Source of the DNA: Deinococcus aquiradiocola
GTDB lineage: Bacteria > Deinococcota > Deinococci > Deinococcales > Deinococcaceae
Direction of reading: 5' to 3'
DNA length: 64,000 nucleotides
NCBI RefSeq assembly: GCF_014646915.1
Contig: NZ_BMOE01000015.1
Coordinates: 6,017-70,016 of the forward strand
Each line of letters opens with the position of its first letter. The stretch's first letter is position 1. A program made the position numbers and the translations under genes. Shown one piece after another: positions 20,001 through 29,814 of this stretch. The notes beneath the pieces are model-generated. The model made no database searches and was not told where the DNA came from. It saw nothing but the letters and a program-made list of their open reading frames with translations.

Positions 20001-21593
20001 GAGGACCTCGCGCAGCTCGTCGAGGAACTCAAGACCATCAACCCGAACGCCAAGATCTCCGTCAAGGTGCCCGTCGTGCCCGGCATCGGCACCATCGCCA
20101 TGGGCGTCGCCAAGGCCGGCGCGCACATCATCACCCTGTCCGGCTTCGAGGGCGGCACCGGCGCGGCCCGCAGCCACGCCCTCAAGTACGCCGGGATGCC
20201 CGTCGAGTTCGGCGTGAAACGCGCGCACCGCGCCCTGACGCAGGCGGGCCTGCGCGACAAGGTGGAACTGTGGGCCGACGGCGGCCTGAAAACCGCGCTC
20301 GACGTGGCCCGCATGGTCGCGCTCGGCGCGGACCGCGTGGGCTTCGGGACGCTCAGCATGGTCGCCATCGGCTGCACCATCTGCCGCGGCTGCCAGCTCG
20401 ACACCTGCCACGTCGGCATCGCCACGCAGGTCGAAACGCAGGAACAGGCGACCGCGCACGGCATGAAACGCTTCGTGCCGCGCGAACTGCCCAACGAAGT
20501 GCAGCGACTCCACACCTTCTACAGCGCCGTCGCCAGCACCCTGCGCGAGATCGTGGCGGGCCTCGGCCTGAGCAGCCTCTCGGACCTGCGCGGCCGCAGC
20601 GACCTCCTCACCGCGCAGACGAGCGCCCTCGACCTGACCGAACTGCTCGAACGCGTCGAGGAACCCGAAGCGTGGAAGGCCATCGGAAGCCGCGTCATCC
20701 ACAAACCCCTCAACTACATGACGCGCATGGTGAGCGAATGGGTCAGTGACGCCATCGCCGACGAGGGCGAGGACGACGTCGTGTACCGCGACGGTCCCGT
20801 CGCCAGCGCCGAACGCGCCCTCGGCACGCACCTCGTCGGCACGCTCGCCCGCGAACGCCGCATGAGCCAGGGCCGCCGCGTGCAGCTGCACTTCGAAGCC
20901 GGCTCCATCCCCGGCAACGGCCTGGGCGCCTTCAACAACGCGCCCGTCGACATCCAGGTGGACGGCGGCGCGCAGGACGGCGTCGGCAAGAGTGCCCTGG
21001 GCGGCCGCATCGTGATCCTCAAGGGCCGCAACCACCAGGGGAACCGCGTGGACGGCTCGGTCGGCAAGAGCTTCGCGTACGGCGCGATCGGCGGCCGCTT
21101 CCTGATCCAGGGCAGCGCCGACAGCCGCTTCTGCGTGCGCCTCAGCGGCGCGGACGTCGTGCTGGGCGGCGACCTCCGCACCCCCGTCGACGACACGCTG
21201 GGTGCGCTCGCCACGCGCGCCAACGCCAAAGGCTACGCCTTCGAGTACATGACCGCCGGACGCGCCGTGGTGGTCGGCGACCCCGGCCCGTGGATCTGCT
21301 CCGGCATGTCCGGCGGCGTCGTGTACGTCCGCCACGAACCCGCCCACGGCCTCGACGACGCCGCCCTGCACCGCCGCCTCGCCAAGGGCGCCAGCGTCAA
21401 GATCCTCCCGCTCGGCGCGCAGGGCGTCTCGGACCTCCGCGAACTGCTCGGCGACTACCATGACGTCCTCCTGCGCAGCGAACAGCCCGTCCCCGCCCGC
21501 CGCATCGCGGAACTGCTCGTCGACCCCGCCGCGCACTTCCGCATGATCCTGCCCGCCGCGCAGACCGTCGACCAGAGCGTCGCCACCGAGTAA
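17037..21593 (+). CDS. gltB: glutamate synthase large subunit
   Basis: GltB takes the amide of glutamine and transfers it to 2-oxoglutarate to form glutamate. The 1,518 residues are full length. A propeptide of about 50 residues precedes the nucleophile Cys51 in HDACGILCK. The amidotransferase domain, the central domain, the FMN/synthase domain (GGEGGEIPSMIG, GGTGAARSHALKYAG) and the C-terminal beta-helix are all present. The 3Fe-4S motif is CTICRGCQLDTC, with one Cys more than the usual three. AGGAG lies eight bases before the ATG. No small subunit gltD is present nearby. The TAA stop opens repeat R4. Confidence 0.97.
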   Translation: MTNPQPRTTPPTLRGQLREDGQHDSLYRQAERARLEPRFPGSFDSVGHDACGILCKIRKTGEATHGNVVRALEELAHMAHRSGEVRGEGDGAGIQTDIPRRLWKTWYDEAHLPSATVDAPEFFVAHLFVPQGLNVREIQDALRVLAPRYGVQVQLERVGQVYSSALGPVARLTEPQFVQLSGTVQGDTSGDRNRQLFRLGLALEAQQPVHVVSLSTHSVVYKVRGSAELLPRYYPDLSHPEFVSVCTIGHNRYSTNTLSTFEQVQPFTLLAHNGEINTIDRLRKEGDQLGLPLTGGSDSQDLNRVLAGHIHVQGLSLLEAIESVFPPVLSEVKSFSTSLQSAYIGLRAGGGPLAQGPAAIISRDQDECVFSVDAMGLRPLWFGETEKEYFWSSERGVIPLGSMVADPAPFAPGEKMVAELGAGTVRLHANEQVQRLVLERVHQKGYNFDGAHARVQGPHLEPLDSDLPQFSKAARAAFGWDRWDEEYVKAVADRGAEPIASLGFDGQMPALKADKPNLAEFFRETVAVVTNPAIDREREIEHFSTRALLGRRPLPGSSDGNSVDLLTPVLAVTRAVAERHGTLTVAGLKAALKVQTLPVNLRQRENITDALTRLKVSAVEAVQNGAEVLLLDDTALYADGDAALDIVLAVGALEGHLTATRNDAGVSLRRLTSVVVRSAQVRNLHDLMLLVGLGAEAVEPAAAYALYPSPEAESNLVAGLTKGVEKVMSTMGIHELRGYGQIFAALGLSRDLLAELGVRGFWGGEVSGQQRGYSLKALGATLRRRLEKYQANSEIMDRDQRFNPRVFKAAFSLANGEIDASDYQARIRALETEMPLAARQLLEFRTPGDAENIDPDSVDLAIGGHSLPFVISAMSFGSQGETAFRSYVEAAKKLNMMAMNGEGGEIPSMIGQYNHWRGQQVASGRFGVSSTMLNSCHVIEIKVGQGAKPGEGGHLPGKKVTDKVAEARHAVRGIDLISPSNNHDVYSIEDLAQLVEELKTINPNAKISVKVPVVPGIGTIAMGVAKAGAHIITLSGFEGGTGAARSHALKYAGMPVEFGVKRAHRALTQAGLRDKVELWADGGLKTALDVARMVALGADRVGFGTLSMVAIGCTICRGCQLDTCHVGIATQVETQEQATAHGMKRFVPRELPNEVQRLHTFYSAVASTLREIVAGLGLSSLSDLRGRSDLLTAQTSALDLTELLERVEEPEAWKAIGSRVIHKPLNYMTRMVSEWVSDAIADEGEDDVVYRDGPVASAERALGTHLVGTLARERRMSQGRRVQLHFEAGSIPGNGLGAFNNAPVDIQVDGGAQDGVGKSALGGRIVILKGRNHQGNRVDGSVGKSFAYGAIGGRFLIQGSADSRFCVRLSGADVVLGGDLRTPVDDTLGALATRANAKGYAFEYMTAGRAVVVGDPGPWICSGMSGGVVYVRHEPAHGLDDAALHRRLAKGASVKILPLGAQGVSDLRELLGDYHDVLLRSEQPVPARRIAELLVDPAAHFRMILPAAQTVDQSVATE

Positions 21594-21643
21594 TACGGTC
21601 CGCAGCTGAACTCTTGGAGGTCAGCCGGGCGGAAAGCGCATCA
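21591..21643. repeat. small stop-codon repeat (R4)
   Basis: TAATACGGT starts on the gltB stop codon and is followed by GCTGAACTCTTGGAGGTCAGC, a weak hairpin at the same place as in R1 and R2; it ends GCATCA. Confidence 0.55.
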
Positions 21644-21666
21644 GTACCGCGGCACACTCACCCTGC

Positions 21667-21696
21667 AGGCCCCCGGTCCCACGTGGCCGGGGGCTT
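21667..21696 (+). terminator. gltB terminator
   Basis: A 10-bp stem (AGGCCCCCGG / CCGGGGGCTT) with a 10-base loop lies 73 bases after the gltB stop. Confidence 0.7.
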
Positions 21697-21769
21697 CGCC
21701 GTGCGTCCGGCGGCGCGCGGCGCCCTGTCCGGTCGGGACCGGTGTGGGCGCGTGCTAACGTACCTGCTG

Positions 21770-21790
21770 ATGAGTGTGCGCACGGCATGA
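21770..21790 (+). CDS. upstream ORF of six residues (MSVRTA) before tyrA
   Basis: ATG at 21770 lies eight bases after a TAACGT -10-like box. The TGA stop overlaps an in-frame tyrA ATG (ATGA at 21787-21790). This is the same geometry as at 9629-9664. The function is inferred only from the layout. Confidence 0.3.
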   Translation: MSVRTA

Positions 21791-22887
21791 GGAAGGAAGG
21801 GAACGCGCAGCCGATGTTCCGCGTGGCGGTGATCGCCGGGGTGGGGTTGATCGGCGGGTCGCTGGCGCTGGGGTTGCGGCAGCGTGGGCTGGCGGAGCAC
21901 GTGATCGGGTACGACGCGTCCCCGGAGGCGCTGCAGGAGGCGCTGGCGCTCGGCGTGATCGACGAGGCGCGCGCGAGCAGCGGCGAGTGGCTGCGCGGCG
22001 CGGACCTCGTGGTGCTGGCCGCGCCCGTCAAGGCGCTCCCGGCACTGGCGCGCGAGCTGGCGCCGTTCCTGGGTGCCAAGGCGACCGTGACGGACGTGGG
22101 CAGCGTGAAGGCCAGCATCGCCCGCGAGATGGAGGAGCTGGGCGTGCGGCAGTTCGTGCCGGGGCATCCCATGGCGGGCAGCGAGCGGGGCGGGGTGGGG
22201 AACGCCTCGGCGGCGCTGCTGGAGAATGCCGTGTGGGTGCTCACGCCGACCGAGACGACGCCCCTGACGGCATTGAGCCGCGTGCGACGCATGGTGGAGC
22301 AGCTGGGGGCGGCGCCTGTCGTGATGCCGCCGGACGCGCACGACAATCTCGTCGCGACGATCAGTCACCTGCCGTACCTCGCGTCGCTCGCGCTGACGCA
22401 CATGGTCGCGCGGGACGAGCGGCTGTCACTGCTCGCGGCGGGCGGGTTCCGTGACCTGACGCGCGTGGCGAGCGGCGACCCGCGCATGAGCCGCGACATG
22501 GTGGTCGAGAACCGGGGCGCGCTGCGGGACGCGACCCGGCGGTTCATCCGGCAGCTGGAGCATCTCGCGGAGACGCTGGACCAGCCGGACGAGCTGCTGG
22601 CCGCCGCCACCGAGGGCAAACGCACGCGTGACAGCCTGCCGGTCGTGAAGCGCAGCCTGCTGCCCCCGAAGTTCGATCTGGTGGTGGCCACGCCGGACCG
22701 CCCGAACCAGCTGGGCATCATCACGAACGCGCTGGGCCTGGCGGGCGTGAACATCAAGGACATCGAGGTGCTGAGCGTGCGCGAGCAGGGCGGCGCGCTG
22801 CGGCTGGGCCTGGAGACGCCGGACGACGTGACGCGCGCCGGGGAGCTGCTGCGCGAACTGGGGTACGAGACGAGAGGACGCGGATGA
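21787..22887 (+). CDS. tyrA: prephenate dehydrogenase with C-terminal ACT domain
   Basis: TyrA oxidises prephenate to 4-hydroxyphenylpyruvate for tyrosine synthesis. The Rossmann domain opens VAVIAGVGLIGGSLALGLRQ; HPMAGSE and the DAHD region belong to the dehydrogenase. The C-terminal ACT domain (from KFDLVVATPDRPNQLG) is a likely tyrosine sensor. The start at 21787 is coupled to a short upstream ORF; an ATG at 21814, nearer to the conserved sequence and 12 bases after GGAAGGG, is equally possible. Its stop overlaps the ATG of the next, broken gene as ATGA. Confidence 0.93.
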   Translation: MRKEGNAQPMFRVAVIAGVGLIGGSLALGLRQRGLAEHVIGYDASPEALQEALALGVIDEARASSGEWLRGADLVVLAAPVKALPALARELAPFLGAKATVTDVGSVKASIAREMEELGVRQFVPGHPMAGSERGGVGNASAALLENAVWVLTPTETTPLTALSRVRRMVEQLGAAPVVMPPDAHDNLVATISHLPYLASLALTHMVARDERLSLLAAGGFRDLTRVASGDPRMSRDMVVENRGALRDATRRFIRQLEHLAETLDQPDELLAAATEGKRTRDSLPVVKRSLLPPKFDLVVATPDRPNQLGIITNALGLAGVNIKDIEVLSVREQGGALRLGLETPDDVTRAGELLRELGYETRGRG

Positions 22888-23602
22888 ACGAGGAAACGGC
22901 CTCTCCCCCGCCCGGCACGGCGCTGAACGTGATCCTGGGGGCCGGGGAGCAGCGCTGATACGGTTTTGATCCGATTCCAGGGATGCCGGAAACAGCACCG
23001 ACATCCCTTCCATCTCCTCAAAACCGTACCTGTTGGCACTCGCTCTGCTCGGCTGAACTCTACAAGTTCAGCTCAAAACCGTATGGGAGGGCTGGACGGC
23101 CACGCAGCGCGAGGACCTGAACCTGCTGGACCCGGATTCGTTCCGGACGTGGTTCGGGCCGCGCCGCGCGGACGCGTTCCTGTGCGAGCACGTGTGGGAG
23201 CACCTGACGGAGGAGGAGGGCGAGCGGGCCGCGCGGCTGTGCTTCGCGTACCTGAAGCCGGGCGGGTTCCTGCGGTGCGCCGTGCCGGACGCGAACTTCC
23301 CGGACCCCGAGTACCAGCGGACGGTGCAGGTGGGCGGCCCCGGCCCGCCGGACCACCCGGCGGCGGACCACAGGGTCGTGTATGACGTGCACCGCTTCGT
23401 GCGGCTGTTCGAGCGGGCGGGCTTCGAGGTGGAGGTGCTGGAGCACTGCGACGACGCGGGGCACTTCCACGCGCGCGAGTGGGACGTGGCGAGCGGTCCC
23501 GTGTACCGGTCGTTGCGGCTCGATCACCGCAACCGGGGTGGGCGCCTGGGGTTCGTGTCGCTGATCGTGGATGCCCGCAGGCCGGGACGCGCCGACCTTT
23601 AA
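22884..23602 (+). pseudogene. SAM-dependent methyltransferase gene interrupted by a small repeat
   Basis: The reading frame starts at ATG 22884, coupled to tyrA, and encodes LNVILGAGEQR, a methyltransferase SAM loop. It then hits TGA at 22956, the first bases of repeat R5. From 23084 the frame continues as WEGWTATQREDLNLLDPDSF, EHVWEHL and LKPGGFLRCAVPD up to the stop at 23602. Removing exactly 128 bases joins GEQR to WEGW and restores a complete predicted methyltransferase of the COG4627 type (roughly 195 residues). A short product from an internal start such as 23192 would lack the SAM loop and is probably inactive. Confidence 0.85.
22956..23084. repeat. small repeat inserted in the methyltransferase gene (R5)
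   Basis: The copy of about 127 bp has inverted ends ATACGGTTTTGA and TCAAAACCGTAT and matches R1 without its 100-base internal expansion. TG flanks it on both sides (22956-22957 and 23084-23085), consistent with a 2-bp target duplication. Confidence 0.85.
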
Positions 23603-23646
23603 GGGGCGGGCAAGGTCCGCCGAGTCCGGCGGGCAGGCCTGGAGCC

Positions 23647-23652
23647 TAAGCT
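23647..23652 (+). promoter_or_regulatory. -10 box (TAAGCT), leaderless promoter
   Basis: TAAGCT ends six bases before the ATG at 23659. Confidence 0.45.
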
Positions 23653-23658
23653 CGGGGC

Positions 23659-24276
23659 ATGAAGATCGGAATTCTTGGGGCGGGACACATCGGCAAGGCA
23701 CTCGCGCGGCTGCTCTCGGAGGCGGGACACGAGGTGGGCATCAGCAACTCGCGCGGGCCGGACACGCTGCGCGACCTGACGCACGCGCTGGGGCACGGCG
23801 TGAAGGCCTTCACCAGCGAGGACGCCGCGCGCTTCGGTGAGCTGGTCATCGAGACGATCCCGTTCGGGCGGTTCATGGACATCCCGGCCGTGCAGCTGGA
23901 AGGCAAGATCGTGATCGACACGGCCAACTACTACCCGGAACGGGACGGGCAGATCGACCTGGGCGGCCTGTCGGAGAGCGCGTTCATCGCGCGGCACCTG
24001 CCGAAGGCGCGGGTCGTGAAGGCCTTCAACACCATTCACTTCGAGCACCTGGAGTCGCAGGGCGACACCGGCAAACCGCTGGACGAGCGGCGCGCGATCT
24101 TCATCGCGGGCGACGATCAGGACGCCAAGGACGTGGTGACGCGCCTGATCGAGGAGATCGGGTTCGCGGCCGTGGATACGGGCAGCCTGGAGGACAGCAA
24201 GGTGCAGCAGCCGGGCACCCCCATCTACGGGCCGGACCTGACGGCCGTGCAGGCCCGCGAGGCACTGAACAAGTAA
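23659..24276 (+). CDS. NADPH-dependent F420 reductase-like / NAD(P)-binding oxidoreductase
   Basis: MKIGILGAGHIGKALARLLSEAGHEV is a Rossmann dinucleotide fold with GxGxxG; SNSRGPDTL is the NADP-binding loop typical of NpdG-like enzymes. DTANYYPERDG and VKAFNTIHFEHL are conserved in this group (COG2085). Length 205. Deinococcus is not known to make F420 widely, so the substrate is uncertain and a flavin or other acceptor is possible. It is probably leaderless and ends at a strong terminator. Confidence 0.85.
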   Translation: MKIGILGAGHIGKALARLLSEAGHEVGISNSRGPDTLRDLTHALGHGVKAFTSEDAARFGELVIETIPFGRFMDIPAVQLEGKIVIDTANYYPERDGQIDLGGLSESAFIARHLPKARVVKAFNTIHFEHLESQGDTGKPLDERRAIFIAGDDQDAKDVVTRLIEEIGFAAVDTGSLEDSKVQQPGTPIYGPDLTAVQAREALNK

Positions 24277-24287
24277 AGGGCGCAGAT

Positions 24288-24323
24288 AGAGCGGGACGAC
24301 CCATTCGGCGGTCGTCCCGCTCT
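24288..24323. terminator. bidirectional terminator
   Basis: A 14-bp stem (AGAGCGGGACGACC / GGTCGTCCCGCTCT) with an 8-base loop sits between convergent genes ending at 24276 and 24342. Confidence 0.8.
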
Positions 24324-24341
24324 TCCCGTTCCCCCGTCCTT

Positions 24342-25250
24342 TCAGGGCAGGTGCGGGAGGAGCGTGACGGTGGCCGTGACGGTCAAGAGCGCGCCGAGCG
24401 TGGTGAGCAGCACGACGCCCGCGACGGTGTCGGCGTCCCCACCGTACTCGCGGGCGAGCAGCAGGGCGTTCACGGCGGTCGGCATGCTGGCCGACAGCAC
24501 GAGCACCGCGAGCGGCTGGCCGCGCAGGCCGAGCAGCACGCTGATGCCGAGCGCCGCGAGCGGTCCCACAAGCAGCCGCACGCCGCTCGCGAACAGCATG
24601 GGCGGCGTGACCCTGATGCGGCCCGCCGCGCCCAGCTGCAGGCCCAGCGACAGCAGCACGAGCGGCAGGGTCGCCTGACTCATGAGGTGCACGCCGCGCG
24701 CCACGCCCAGCGGGACGGGCACGCCGCTCACGCGCCACAGCAGGGCCGCCAGGGCCGCCCACAGCACCGGCAGGCGCAGGACGGCGTTCACGCTGCCGCG
24801 CCACCCCCCGCCGGAACTGTAGATGGCGGGCCCGAGGACGTACGTGCCGATCACGCCCACCAGGAACACCACCAGCGCCCGCTCCAGGCCCGCCTGACCG
24901 AACGCGAACAGCGCGATGGGCAGGCCGAGGTTACCGCTGTTCCAGATGGTGCTGCTCGCCATGACGCTGCGGCGCGTGGCGGGACTCCAGCGTCCGGCGA
25001 CCGCGCCGCTCACGGTGACCGTGACGGCCCACGTGAGCAGGAACGCCGCGCCGAGCGTGACGGCCTCGCGCGCGGCCACGTGCGCGTTCAGGATGGTGTC
25101 GAAGGCCAGGGCGGGCGTCAGGGCGTACAGGCTCAGGCGCGCGACGGTGTTCTGGTCGAGCGTCAGACGACGCCCCAGCACGAACCCCACCAGCGCCACG
25201 AGCGCCACCGGGACGATCACGTCGAGCAGGGCGGACAGCAGCGGCGGCAC
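24342..25250 (-). CDS. AEC-family (auxin efflux carrier type) transporter
   Basis: This membrane protein of about 302 residues has ten hydrophobic segments in two halves, as in AEC permeases. WNSGNLGLPIALFAFG in the middle and the late ASMPTAVNALLLAREYG are family signatures. The GTG at 25250 (VPPLLSALLDVIVPV) is the best start; a longer frame reaches 25289. The substrate cannot be told from sequence; family members export organic acids or amino acids. Confidence 0.87.
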   Translation of the reverse strand: MPPLLSALLDVIVPVALVALVGFVLGRRLTLDQNTVARLSLYALTPALAFDTILNAHVAAREAVTLGAAFLLTWAVTVTVSGAVAGRWSPATRRSVMASSTIWNSGNLGLPIALFAFGQAGLERALVVFLVGVIGTYVLGPAIYSSGGGWRGSVNAVLRLPVLWAALAALLWRVSGVPVPLGVARGVHLMSQATLPLVLLSLGLQLGAAGRIRVTPPMLFASGVRLLVGPLAALGISVLLGLRGQPLAVLVLSASMPTAVNALLLAREYGGDADTVAGVVLLTTLGALLTVTATVTLLPHLP

Positions 25251-25316
25251 ACGGCAGTCTAGAGTGCCACTCCCGGAGCGGGCCGCCACCTGTCCACCCC
25301 TCCCGGCGCAGCGGGG

Positions 25317-26366
25317 TCAGAGTTTCAGTTCGTCGTCCGGTTTCGCGAACCGGTCCTTCAGGAACCGCTGGTGCGACAGCAGGTGCTGCCCGCCCGCCTG
25401 CGCCGCGTCCCGCATGATGTCACTCACGCCGCCCAGCAGCAGGTCCAGCTGCTCCCCCAGCAGGTCACGGCCGGTCTTGCCGTCCTGCAGCGGCGCGACG
25501 TTCGCGAGGGACGCGGGCAGCTTCAGGTACGCCCGCACCGCCTCCGGCGCGTAATCCCCACGGATCTGCCGCAGCATGAAGCCCCACTCCCCGCCGTCCT
25601 GCTCGTGCTCCGCGAGGTACGCGAGCGCCTCCTGCGTCCGGAAGTGCAGCGCACCCAGCCGCGCGCGCGCGTCGGCAGGCAGGCGCGCGTCCTGCGACCA
25701 CCCCAGCAGGTCCTCCGGCACGCGCTCCGCGACCGGCGTGGCCGCCGCCGCGCGGGCCGCCGTGAACGGCTCCTCCACCCGCACGCCCAGCCGGTCCGCG
25801 CGCCGCTCCAGGCGCTCCAGCCGCCTGCGCCTGCGGCGCTCCACGCGCTCCGGCAGCTGCGGCAGGCTCACGCCCAGAAACACGTCCGCCCGGCCCGGTT
25901 CCGGCAACGCCGCCGGGGACGGAACCCCCCCCAGCTCGCCTGCCAGAGCAGGCCGCGCGTCCGGCAGGCGGAACAGTTCGCCCGTGAACACCACCTTCAT
26001 CAGCCACATCATGCCGAGCACGACCAGCGGCACCATCACCCACTCCGCCCCCAGCATCATGAAGGCCACCAGCGACACCAGCGCGAACACCACCGTGCCG
26101 CGCTCCTGCCGCCACGCCCGGAACGACAGGGACGCCAGCAGCGCCAGCGTCATCGCGGCTGCAGGATGCACCAGCCACCCCGCGCCCAGCACCGTCAACA
26201 GCAGCAGCGCACCCACCGCGAGACGCACGCGCGGCGACTGCCGACGCTGCCGCGAGAACACACTCGACGCCAGGAACGCCAGCACCACCCCGCCCAGCGG
26301 GTGCACCACCCACGCGAACGGACCCAGCACGTGCAACAGGCCGAACAACCCGAACACTTCCAACAC
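25317..26366 (-). CDS. membrane protein of unknown function
   Basis: The N-terminal 130 residues contain about five hydrophobic segments. A basic stretch of Arg-rich helix (VERRRRRRLERLERRADRLG) and a soluble helical domain of 160 residues follow. The start is GTG 26366 with GAGGAG upstream. I do not recognise the C-terminal domain; it has no Cys or catalytic pattern. The neighbour downstream is the AEC transporter, 66 bases away on the same strand. Confidence 0.75.
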   Translation of the reverse strand: MLEVFGLFGLLHVLGPFAWVVHPLGGVVLAFLASSVFSRQRRQSPRVRLAVGALLLLTVLGAGWLVHPAAAMTLALLASLSFRAWRQERGTVVFALVSLVAFMMLGAEWVMVPLVVLGMMWLMKVVFTGELFRLPDARPALAGELGGVPSPAALPEPGRADVFLGVSLPQLPERVERRRRRRLERLERRADRLGVRVEEPFTAARAAAATPVAERVPEDLLGWSQDARLPADARARLGALHFRTQEALAYLAEHEQDGGEWGFMLRQIRGDYAPEAVRAYLKLPASLANVAPLQDGKTGRDLLGEQLDLLLGGVSDIMRDAAQAGGQHLLSHQRFLKDRFAKPDDELKL

Positions 26367-26450
26367 CGTACGCTCCTCAGGAGCCCGCCGGAAGAGTCGT
26401 GCGGGCCAGTACCGACCCCCAGTCTACCGCCACCACCATGAGTCGAATAT

Positions 26451-26462
26451 TGACAGTTGTCA
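26451..26462. promoter_or_regulatory. 12-bp inverted repeat TGACAGTTGTCA
   Basis: Two 5-base arms TGACA/TGTCA are separated by GT in the 278-base region between the divergent genes at 26366 and 26645. It overlaps a TTGACA and may be an operator, but no regulator is known. Confidence 0.35.
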
Positions 26463-26544
26463 GATGCTCAGCCACGCCCGCGCGATCTGGGCAGACGCCA
26501 CAGATGACACAGGTGCCACGAAAATCGCGTGCTAGCGTTCCTTC

Positions 26545-26577
26545 ATGTCCCCGGAGCCCTCCGTGCGCCTGCGCTGA
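26545..26577 (+). CDS. possible leaderless leader peptide (MSPEPSVRLR)
   Basis: TAGCGT at 26533-26538 ends six bases before this ATG, as for leaderless genes elsewhere in the window. Ten codons and a TGA follow. The main methyltransferase gene starts 67 bases later behind a hairpin and a strong ribosome site. Confidence 0.3.
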   Translation: MSPEPSVRLR

Positions 26578-26595
26578 CCCTGGCCTGCCCGACCT

Positions 26596-26622
26596 GACCA
26601 CCCGTTCCGGGGCGGTCGTCTT
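26596..26622 (+). terminator. possible attenuator hairpin in the methyltransferase leader
   Basis: The stem GACCaCCC / GGGcGGTC with loop GTTCCG is followed by GTCTTT. It lies between the leader peptide and the gene at 26645. Confidence 0.35.
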
Positions 26623-26644
26623 TGCAGTCACAGGAGGGTTCACC

Positions 26645-27385
26645 ATGCACTGGAGCGAAACGTTCTACGCCCGGCAGACCGACGTGCCGGGCATCGGCAC
26701 CGCAGCCATCCACCCGTCCCACCGTGCCCTCGCCGCCCGCGTGACCGCTCACCTCGGCGGGCCACGCCACCTGCTGGAACTCGGCAGCGGCGGCGGTCAG
26801 TTCGCCGTGTGCGCCGCACGGGAGGGCCACACCGTGACCGCCGTGGAGCGCGTACCGCTCCTCGTGCAGCACAGCCGCTCACTGGCACGGAAGCACGCAG
26901 TCCAGGTCCGCGTGCACAGGGCCGACTTCTACACGGTTCGCCTCCCGGCAGCGTCCCATGACGCCGTGTGCTACTGGGACGGCTTCGGCATCGGCACGGA
27001 CGACGATCAGCGCCGACTGCTGCGCCGCATCGCCGCATGGCTCACCCCGGCGGGCCGCGCGTACATCGACGTGTACACGCCCTGGTACTGGGCGCACGCT
27101 GCCGGGAACGCGCCGCACCTGCCGGGCTTCGCTCGCAGCTACGGCTTCGACCCGGACGGCTGCCGCATGCTCGACACCTACACGCCCACCGACGGCACCG
27201 AACCGTTCACGCAGTCGCTCCGCTGCTACAGTCCCGCCGACCTGCGCCTGCTGCTGACTGGCACGCCGCTGCACCTGACGGAACTGTGGCCCGGCGGTCA
27301 TTACGACGCGCAGGCGGGCGTGTGGACGCCGGAAGTCCCACTGGAGCAGGCCATGAGCTACACGGCGGTCCTCGCGCCGGAGTGA
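26645..27385 (+). CDS. class I SAM-dependent methyltransferase
   Basis: The SAM-binding loop is LLELGSGGGQFAVCAAREGH with the acidic end of strand 2 in VTAVERVP. Residues 95-140 (DAVCYWDGFGIGTDDDQRRL) form motif IV and the following helix. Length 246; ATG at 26645 with AGGAGGG seven bases upstream. The substrate is unknown. The layout of a leaderless peptide, a GC hairpin and a strong ribosome site upstream suggests attenuation. Confidence 0.88.
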   Translation: MHWSETFYARQTDVPGIGTAAIHPSHRALAARVTAHLGGPRHLLELGSGGGQFAVCAAREGHTVTAVERVPLLVQHSRSLARKHAVQVRVHRADFYTVRLPAASHDAVCYWDGFGIGTDDDQRRLLRRIAAWLTPAGRAYIDVYTPWYWAHAAGNAPHLPGFARSYGFDPDGCRMLDTYTPTDGTEPFTQSLRCYSPADLRLLLTGTPLHLTELWPGGHYDAQAGVWTPEVPLEQAMSYTAVLAPE

Positions 27386-27394
27386 CGGAACCCC

Positions 27395-27943
27395 TCAGGG
27401 GCAGGTGTCGTCAGAGCGAAACTGCATGGCGGAACGAAACTCCCCCGCCACCGGGTCGCCCCGCGTCTTGGAACACAGGATCCTGCCTGTCGGGTTCATG
27501 GTCATGGTTGTCAGTGTCCCAGCGAAGGCCGAATAAATCTCCATGCCGCCCTTCTCGACTGGCAGTTGCCCCCACTTGGTGCCGAAAGGGTACGACAGGG
27601 CATGGGCGGCGTTGCCGTGCAGACTGGATGCCCAGCGCGCGACGTCCTTCCTGGTGTACAGCGCTTTGCCGCACCACACAAGTTGCGCCTTTCCGCCGCG
27701 CAGCACGTAGGCCCGCCCGATGCCGTAGCCGTAGGTGTACAGCCGGTCACTGCGGCCTGCCGGAAACGCCACGATGTCGGTGCGGGCGTCCACTGCCGCG
27801 CCGCAAGACACCCCCGGCTCGCTGCCCGTCGCTGACGCCAGCGTCGCCTGTCGGGCGCGGAAGAGCGCGTCGACCTTGCCTTCGGCGACTGCACAGACAG
27901 AGGTCGAGACCAGGACAGCCGTGGCCAGCAGCGGAAGGCGCAT
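27395..27943 (-). CDS. secreted protein of unknown function
   Basis: MRLPLLATAVLVSTSVCAVAEG is a signal peptide in a 182-residue product; the ATG at 27943 removes 14 unlikely residues of a longer frame. Four Cys in the mature part (SCGAAV, VWCGK, ILCSK, DTCP) could form two disulfides. No enzyme motif is visible. It stands alone between a convergent methyltransferase gene and the typA terminator. Confidence 0.7.
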   Translation of the reverse strand: MRLPLLATAVLVSTSVCAVAEGKVDALFRARQATLASATGSEPGVSCGAAVDARTDIVAFPAGRSDRLYTYGYGIGRAYVLRGGKAQLVWCGKALYTRKDVARWASSLHGNAAHALSYPFGTKWGQLPVEKGGMEIYSAFAGTLTTMTMNPTGRILCSKTRGDPVAGEFRSAMQFRSDDTCP

Positions 27944-27988
27944 GTCCCAGCCTACACAGCCCACGTGACGCTCCGCTGAAGCCATGAG

Positions 27989-28018
27989 AAGGGCCGCCCA
28001 GTTTCCCGGGCGGCCCTT
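27989..28018. terminator. typA terminator
   Basis: A perfect 11-bp stem (AAGGGCCGCCC / GGGCGGCCCTT), just downstream of the typA stop on the minus strand. Confidence 0.75.
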
Positions 28019-28032
28019 CGTTGTTCCTGTCC

Positions 28033-29814
<1,782 letters not shown>

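Noticed and set aside
16968..21536. An uninterrupted 1,522-codon frame on the minus strand opposite gltB
   Set aside because: It mirrors the third-position GC bias of gltB; the predicted protein is His/Asp/Ala-Val-rich filler with no domain.
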